Source: an uncultured Bacteroidales bacterium (GTDB taxonomy: Bacteria; Bacteroidota; Bacteroidia; Bacteroidales; Paludibacteraceae). From it: a stretch of DNA of 64,000 nucleotides. Shown here in pieces: positions 59,478 to 64,000 of the stretch (positions within the stretch are counted from its first letter, which is position 1; each line of letters starts with the position of its first letter). The translations under genes were made by a program, and so were the position numbers. The stretch covers positions 48,428 through 112,427 of the forward strand of contig ONGK01000002.1 of assembly GCA_900317345.1 (NCBI GenBank), given 5' to 3'. The notes beneath the pieces are model-generated. The model was not told where the DNA came from. It worked only from the letters and a program-made list of their open reading frames with translations, and did no database searches.

Positions 59478-60605
59478 CTATAATAGTGTGACTAGTTTTT
59501 GTAAATTGGCATTATCGTTGTATATACAACTTAGAATGTTTTCCCTATCTTGTATATCGTTTCTTGAGAATGAGCGTAGAAAATATTGCCGACAAAGAGC
59601 AATCATTTCATCGGTTGAGTTGGCAATTTGGCATAAGGAAGCTAAATCGGTGCCGTGAATCATAGGAGGATTTACAATCACGAATCGTCCGTTATATAGT
59701 ACATTTAGCAGCTTGAGTTTCAATCCCGTTGCTTGAAAAGTTGGTAATAGATGAATTTGCGCCTCTCGGATTAGCTGCTCCATCTGTGTTGGGGCCGGGG
59801 AATCATACAAGGTCACGTTGGGATAGTTTTTAACTTGTTCATACAGTTGAAGAGATGGATGGCGACCAGCAAAGATAAAATGGCATTCGGGCAAGGCAGG
59901 AACAATGTTTTGCAGAATGTACATTGCTGCATTTTCGTTCTCTGCCAATTGGAGATTTCCGTGATATAAGATGTATTTTCCCTTTCCTTCCAAAGCTTGA
60001 ATAGTGGTGCTCCCGTGGAAGGATGGAATATAATATGTGGGAAGTTGCGGGTAATGGAGCTTGAAATATTGTTCGTCTTGGTGAGCCACTGCTGCAATGG
60101 AAGAAGCAGACCGTATAATAGGCTCATATCTCTGCAGTTTCCATGCTTCTATCCTATAGAACATTGATTTCCATAATGAGTGAGAAGCTTTTGCTAAGCC
60201 TCTATAGTAGTCATGCTCTATGTTACATTCGCGAAATATCTTATTTCGTTGAGCCAGAGATGGGTGTGACAGGTAATAGCATGAGACCAGTCCTTCAAAA
60301 ATAATAGGATCTTCATCTTGTTGTAGGTTTTTTAACAAAGCGTTGTTAACTCGGCTGACTATCCCATATGGTAAAAGTTGTAATTGCGAAGCATAGCCTG
60401 TGCGGCGTTTGTAATAATAAACATGGCTGCATAATTTCTCCAATTGCGAATAATGAGAGAGCGCGCCTTTGTATGTGCAATGGAGTGTGATGGCAATCCC
60501 TGCTCGGTGTAGAGCCTGAATGCAATAGAATACATCTATAACGCCTCCATAGTCAGGGGGGTACGGGATGTCAAACGAGACGATATGTATATGACGTAGA
60601 GACAT
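59478..60605 (-). CDS. Glycosyltransferase, GT4-like
   Basis: 375 residues from ATG 60605 (MSLRHIHIVSFDIPYPPDYGG). Cytoplasmic GT-B fold enzyme: N-terminal domain with the glycine-rich acceptor loop PPDYGGVIDVFYCIQALHRAG, then a donor-binding domain with GKGKYILYHGNLQLAENENA and IHLLPTFQATGLKLKLLNVLYN, the place of the usual E-x7-E motif, here replaced by a Gly-Leu-Lys version; the first catalytic Glu is not obvious, which is common in this group. Start overlaps the stop of the preceding glycosyltransferase by 1 nt (TAATG). Sugar donor and acceptor unknown. Confidence 0.82.
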   Translation of the reverse strand: MSLRHIHIVSFDIPYPPDYGGVIDVFYCIQALHRAGIAITLHCTYKGALSHYSQLEKLCSHVYYYKRRTGYASQLQLLPYGIVSRVNNALLKNLQQDEDPIIFEGLVSCYYLSHPSLAQRNKIFRECNIEHDYYRGLAKASHSLWKSMFYRIEAWKLQRYEPIIRSASSIAAVAHQDEQYFKLHYPQLPTYYIPSFHGSTTIQALEGKGKYILYHGNLQLAENENAAMYILQNIVPALPECHFIFAGRHPSLQLYEQVKNYPNVTLYDSPAPTQMEQLIREAQIHLLPTFQATGLKLKLLNVLYNGRFVIVNPPMIHGTDLASLCQIANSTDEMIALCRQYFLRSFSRNDIQDRENILSCIYNDNANLQKLVTLL

Positions 60606-61741
60606 TAGTAAGTGTCTTTTGATAATTGTTTTTCTATGATTTTTACTAGTAACCGATTTTGTTCCTGACGGGAGAATGCAATGCGGTGTTGAGTCTTCTG
60701 TCGCGTATATCCATTTTCCTTCCATTCGTTGTATTTATCAACGATAAAGGCTTTTATATTCGTTATATCATCAGTGGCAATCCCTGCATTGGTGTAATTT
60801 ATAAGTTCCGCCAAAGACCCATTATCTGATGGTACGCAAAGAACAGGTTTATCACAACCAAGAGCTTCATAGAATTTCGTGGTTAGCATACCATGCACAT
60901 TTGTGTTGGTCAGTACAAGCATGATACTACTGCTTCGGATTGCGTCTCCTAATTGATCATGGGGAATAGCATCTTGAGTAGGGGTATGAAATATGAACTG
61001 AATAGGCGAATCCAATTCTTGTATGGCTCTCTTGACTTTCTCCAATGCTGGTTTTTGCCAATCGTATAAAGTACCGATATAAGATATAGTAAACGTATCT
61101 GTAGAAATGTTCTCCGGATAAAACTGCTTTTCGTCAAATCCGTTATAAACAATGTACGTGTGAGGGTTATGCCGTTTGATGAATTCTGCATGCCATGGGG
61201 ATACGGTGGTAATGGCATTTGCTGCTCGGAGTACCTGGTTGCGACGACGGATATGAATAGCACGATAGATATTTCGGAAAGGCATTAGCCACCATTGCTG
61301 GTGTTGATATTGATAGGTAGAGTTGTCCACCTGTTCATCCAAATCGCGGATGTCACAAATAAGCGGCACTTCAAGTCTCTGGGCTATGATTTTCGCAGCA
61401 CCTAACGGAAAATCAGAGAAGGCGGTGCATAAAACCAAATCATAAGGAACGCAGTTATTTCTTTGGAAAAACTTACACGCGAAAGCTTTGTTATGCCAAT
61501 CTGCGACAAGCGTCCAGATGGTTTTAATGCCCCAATCAAACAATCCACCCGTGTACATCGGAATGGTGATAATTGGGTATTCGTGGGCAAATATCAATGG
61601 TTGGTACTGCTCCGTTAGAAGCGTTATATCGTACCCTTTTTGCATCAAAAAATCACACATGTATCTCAAACGCGGGAAATAACCGGGCGCCTCAGGCGGA
61701 TCGGAGATAACAAGGATATGTTTCGGGTGCTTATTGGCCAT
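60605..61741 (-). CDS. Glycosyltransferase, GT4-like
   Basis: 378 residues, cytoplasmic GT-B type. N-terminal domain begins HILVISDPPEAPGYFPRLRYM; the donor domain has TISYIGTLYDWQKPALEKV and the E-containing motif LTTKFYEALGCDKPVLCVPS typical of family 4 nucleotide-sugar binding. Its first residues overlap the 3' end of the NodB-like gene by 11 nt, and the end overlaps the next glycosyltransferase by 1 nt, so three genes are tightly coupled. Likely involved in an exported polysaccharide or glycolipid, but the product cannot be named. Confidence 0.85.
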   Translation of the reverse strand: MANKHPKHILVISDPPEAPGYFPRLRYMCDFLMQKGYDITLLTEQYQPLIFAHEYPIITIPMYTGGLFDWGIKTIWTLVADWHNKAFACKFFQRNNCVPYDLVLCTAFSDFPLGAAKIIAQRLEVPLICDIRDLDEQVDNSTYQYQHQQWWLMPFRNIYRAIHIRRRNQVLRAANAITTVSPWHAEFIKRHNPHTYIVYNGFDEKQFYPENISTDTFTISYIGTLYDWQKPALEKVKRAIQELDSPIQFIFHTPTQDAIPHDQLGDAIRSSSIMLVLTNTNVHGMLTTKFYEALGCDKPVLCVPSDNGSLAELINYTNAGIATDDITNIKAFIVDKYNEWKENGYTRQKTQHRIAFSRQEQNRLLVKIIEKQLSKDTY

Positions 61742-62882
61742 TTAGCAGATTGAGGATTTTGGGGTATAGAGAGCGGTGATAGGTGTCTGGCGTGAGAATG
61801 GAGTTATGCCATAGGAGGCAGAGGTCGCCGTGGTGCATTTTGACTTTGGCGATGAGGCGCTCGCAGAGGAAATAAGCTTCGTCTTCCGTCAGGTTCATGT
61901 AGTTCTCGTTGCTCAGCGTGCAATCCATCACCATGAGCGGGTGCAACGTGAGCGGCGTGAGTTGGTAGGTCTTCGGATTAATCCACCGCACGGCACGTGT
62001 CGTTTGTAGGCGGAAGCCGGCGCTATCGGCAAAGCCCATCGTGAAATCATCGGTATATCCTGCATCAGCCAGACGTTGCATATGGTCAATATCGCTACGC
62101 AGGTAGTGCGCGCGGAACATTCGGCTATATTCGATTTTGGGAATAGAACCGTAGTAACTGCCATGCACGCCGAGATAGGCATTGTTGTAACGCAGCATAT
62201 GCTTGAGGCGTTTGTAATCGCGTCCCCACAAGCAATATTGCGGGTAGTCAAAGCCTTTTCCTTTCGTTCGTTTGATGAAATAGATGACATCTGCGCCCGG
62301 CACGCTCGCATCTTGCTCAATGAGCCACGGGAACGTGTAGTACGGGTCGTTGTGAATGCTTCGGAGTGATTTGAGCACTTGTTTTGTCTCGCCGCGTAGA
62401 ATGCCTCCGACGGCGCTACGCAAACTCCGGTATTGTGCTATCGCGTCCACATCGTGTGTCAGATAAATATGCCCGAATCCGGGTTCCGGCATCGGAAGAT
62501 CAAGCAGTTTGAGGACCAGACGGGCATGTTCGTCGATCCGCGGAATGAGTAGACGGCTTTTGTATGACAGCATTGAGTATTTGGCGGCGAAACGTCCGTG
62601 TTCGTCTCGTTGGTCATTTATCAATTCCTCTGCGCGGGAGGTGAAGAAGAAGACGTTGTACAGAATGTCCGTGCGGATGATGTATTTGCCTTTTGCCGGG
62701 TTCTCTGTAACCGGTTTGTCCAGGTCCGGTAGCACGATGTCTTTGCCCAAATGGCCATTCGGTACAATGATGACATCGTGCGTCTCTAACGCTTTTTCAT
62801 CGGCTGTGTAAGCCACTCTGGCTGCGGCTTCTTCATTGCCGTAACAAAGCCAGTTGATGATGTAATCAATAATCTCTTTCAT
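61731..62882 (-). CDS. NodB-like polysaccharide deacetylase family protein
   Basis: 383 residues from ATG 62882, which overlaps the ABC-F stop by 4 nt (ATGA). It resembles the Bacteroidota polysaccharide-deacetylase-like family: central motif GHIYLTHDVDAI (metal-binding His-Asp pair of NodB domains), then VHGSYYGS and SDIDHMQRLADAGY. Late motif KVKMHHGDLCLLWHNSIL supplies further catalytic His. No signal peptide, so cytoplasmic or peripheral. Together with two glycosyltransferases it suggests deacetylation or trimming of a nascent glycan; this is inferred. Confidence 0.8.
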   Translation of the reverse strand: MKEIIDYIINWLCYGNEEAAARVAYTADEKALETHDVIIVPNGHLGKDIVLPDLDKPVTENPAKGKYIIRTDILYNVFFFTSRAEELINDQRDEHGRFAAKYSMLSYKSRLLIPRIDEHARLVLKLLDLPMPEPGFGHIYLTHDVDAIAQYRSLRSAVGGILRGETKQVLKSLRSIHNDPYYTFPWLIEQDASVPGADVIYFIKRTKGKGFDYPQYCLWGRDYKRLKHMLRYNNAYLGVHGSYYGSIPKIEYSRMFRAHYLRSDIDHMQRLADAGYTDDFTMGFADSAGFRLQTTRAVRWINPKTYQLTPLTLHPLMVMDCTLSNENYMNLTEDEAYFLCERLIAKVKMHHGDLCLLWHNSILTPDTYHRSLYPKILNLLNGQ

Positions 62883-64000
62883 TCGCTCAGTATCTCCCAT
62901 TCGTAAAGTTTTTGTTCTATCTGGTGTTTGACCGTTTCGTATTTCTGGAAATTCTCCGGTATTTGGTTTTCCGGCACGGCCAATAGTTGTTCGATGTCCG
63001 CTTGCTGGGCTTCGAGCGCCGCGATAGCGGCTTCAACTTCGGCAATTTGTCGTTCACGTTTGCGTTTCTCTGCGGCTGCGGCTTTTTGTGCAGCGTAATC
63101 TTGGGCGCCAGAGAGAGGCTCGATAGCAGCCTGACGTTGGCTTTGACCGTCGGTTGACCGTCGGTCGACTGTCGGTCGACTGTCGGGATTCAAAGGGTTT
63201 TTCCTATTCAATTCATTGAGGTCGGTCAGTTTCTTTGCTCTCAGGAAATCGTATATTCCGCCGAGGTGCTCTTTGACATGTCCGCCGCCGAATTCATATA
63301 CCTTTGTGACGAGTCCGTTCAGGAAATCTCGGTCGTGGCTGACGCAGATGAGTGTGCCATCAAAGTCCTTGAGCGCGGCTTTGAGTACGTCTTTGGATTG
63401 CATGTCAAGGTGGTTGGTCGGCTCATCGAGGATGAGCAGGTTGCATGGTTCCAAGAGCAGACGAATCATCGCCAGGCGGCTTCGTTCACCGCCGCTGAGT
63501 ACTTTCACTTTCTTGTCGCTCGCTTCTCCGCCGAACATGAATGCGCCCAGAATATCGCGAATCTTGGTGCGAATATCTCCCACCGCCACGTAGTCGATGG
63601 TCTCGAAAACCGTGAGGTTGTCATCCAGCAGAGCGGCTTGATTCTGTGCGAAATAGCCTATTTTGACATTGTGTCCTATTTTGAGTGTACCAAGGTAATC
63701 CAGTTGGCCCATGATACACTTGACGAGCGTTGTTTTTCCTTCACCGTTCTTGCCGACAAATGCCACTTTCTCTCCTCTGCGGATGGTGAAGTTGACATCG
63801 TGAAAGACATTGTGCTCACCGAAATCTTTGCGCAGGTCTTCTACGATAATCGGAAAATCTCCACTTCGCGGAGCCGGCGGGAAGCGCAGATTCAGGCGGC
63901 TGGTGTCCTCCAAATCGACTTCGAGTCGCTCGAGTTTCTCGAGTTGCTTGATTCGGCTCTGTACTTGCACGGCTTTGGTGGCTTTGTAGCGGAAGCGCTC
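62879..64000 (-). CDS. ABC-F ATPase, 5' end outside window
   Basis: Ribosome-associated ABC-F ATPase (Uup/EttA/YdiF-like), soluble with no membrane segments. 373 residues visible; the frame is open to base 64000, so the first ABC cassette lies outside. In view: the linker end (ATKAVQVQSRIKQLEKLERL), the second ABC domain with Walker A FVGKNGEGKTTLVKC, signature VLSGGERSRLAMIR, Walker B LLILDEPTNHLD, and a C-terminal coiled-coil region (KRKRERQIAEVEAAIAALEAQ). Between the last ATPase motif and the coiled coil is the word-repeat insertion NPDSRPTVDRRSTDGQ. It overlaps the deacetylase-like gene by 4 nt and leads the glycan gene run. Confidence 0.95.
   Translation of the reverse strand, partial: ERFRYKATKAVQVQSRIKQLEKLERLEVDLEDTSRLNLRFPPAPRSGDFPIIVEDLRKDFGEHNVFHDVNFTIRRGEKVAFVGKNGEGKTTLVKCIMGQLDYLGTLKIGHNVKIGYFAQNQAALLDDNLTVFETIDYVAVGDIRTKIRDILGAFMFGGEASDKKVKVLSGGERSRLAMIRLLLEPCNLLILDEPTNHLDMQSKDVLKAALKDFDGTLICVSHDRDFLNGLVTKVYEFGGGHVKEHLGGIYDFLRAKKLTDLNELNRKNPLNPDSRPTVDRRSTDGQSQRQAAIEPLSGAQDYAAQKAAAAEKRKRERQIAEVEAAIAALEAQQADIEQLLAVPENQIPENFQKYETVKHQIEQKLYEWEILSE
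63142..63190. repeat. GTCGGTTGACT-type word array inside ABC-F gene
   Basis: Nearly identical to the array in the M16 gene at 32417-32465: same words, order, strand and codon phase. Encodes NPDSRPTVDRRSTDGQ in the linker between the ABC domain and the C-terminal coiled coil. Confidence 0.93.

Overview
The window looks like a chromosomal segment of a Bacteroidales (phylum Bacteroidota) bacterium. Evidence: two SusC/SusD pairs, many SPII lipoproteins, a Bacteroidota-type MraY and FtsL-like protein, and at least ten promoters of the Bacteroidota form TTG-N(19-20)-TAnnTTTGC instead of -35/-10 boxes. Purine-rich ribosome sites are largely absent. Meso-DAP peptidoglycan is implied by the DNPR motif of MurE. 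I cannot place it below order. No insertion sequence, integrase, phage or CRISPR array was seen.

Layout. 1-10.6 kb: end of thrS, then a minus-strand block (rRNA methyltransferase, PnuC, Ig-like lipoprotein, ROK sugar kinase, sugar permease, DPP4-type peptidase, secreted protein). 10.7-17.3 kb: a TetR regulator followed by a TolC-adaptor-RND efflux operon ending in a PII-like protein. 17.4-25.3 kb: the first half of a dcw cluster, mraZ-rsmH-ftsL-ftsI-murE-mraY-murD, with promoter, a probable MraZ operator and a terminator after murD. 25.6-31.8 kb: SusC/SusD plus Ig-like lipoprotein. 31.9-37.1 kb: M16 peptidase, tRNA-Leu with a lipoprotein gene starting 4 nt behind it, and a porin-SufT-LpxH-MazG operon. 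37.2-48.6 kb: a glycan-uptake locus (lipocalin-like lipoprotein, multi-domain secreted protein, SusC, SusD, GH144-like endoglucanase, GH3 beta-glucosidase, TrhA-like membrane protein), plausibly for beta-1,2-glucan. 48.8-55.6 kb: a membrane protein, a frameshifted small lipoprotein gene between two copies of a terminator-promoter module, then a plus-strand operon (glucosaminidase-LysM, DciA-like, MutS2, barrel protein, phosphoesterase). 55.6-64 kb: ABC-F ATPase, NodB-like protein, two glycosyltransferases, a PL9-like protein and an LRR protein in one tightly packed minus-strand operon.

The most unusual property is a set of short degenerate tandem 'word' repeats scattered through the window, in gene junctions (notably four junctions of the dcw cluster) and also inside conserved genes, in frame (trmH, DPP4, murE twice, rsmH, M16, mutS2, susD signal peptide, ABC-F). 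One word array of about 49 bp occurs in two unrelated genes 31 kb apart in the same reading frame, and one 12-mer occurs five times in three genes. I know of no named element that explains them. Other notable points are a 7-bp tandem repeat in a SusD signal peptide (potential phase switch), a terminator-like hairpin 4 nt upstream of a susC start codon, and a coding overlap in which the C-terminal tail of one exported protein also encodes the signal peptide of the next.
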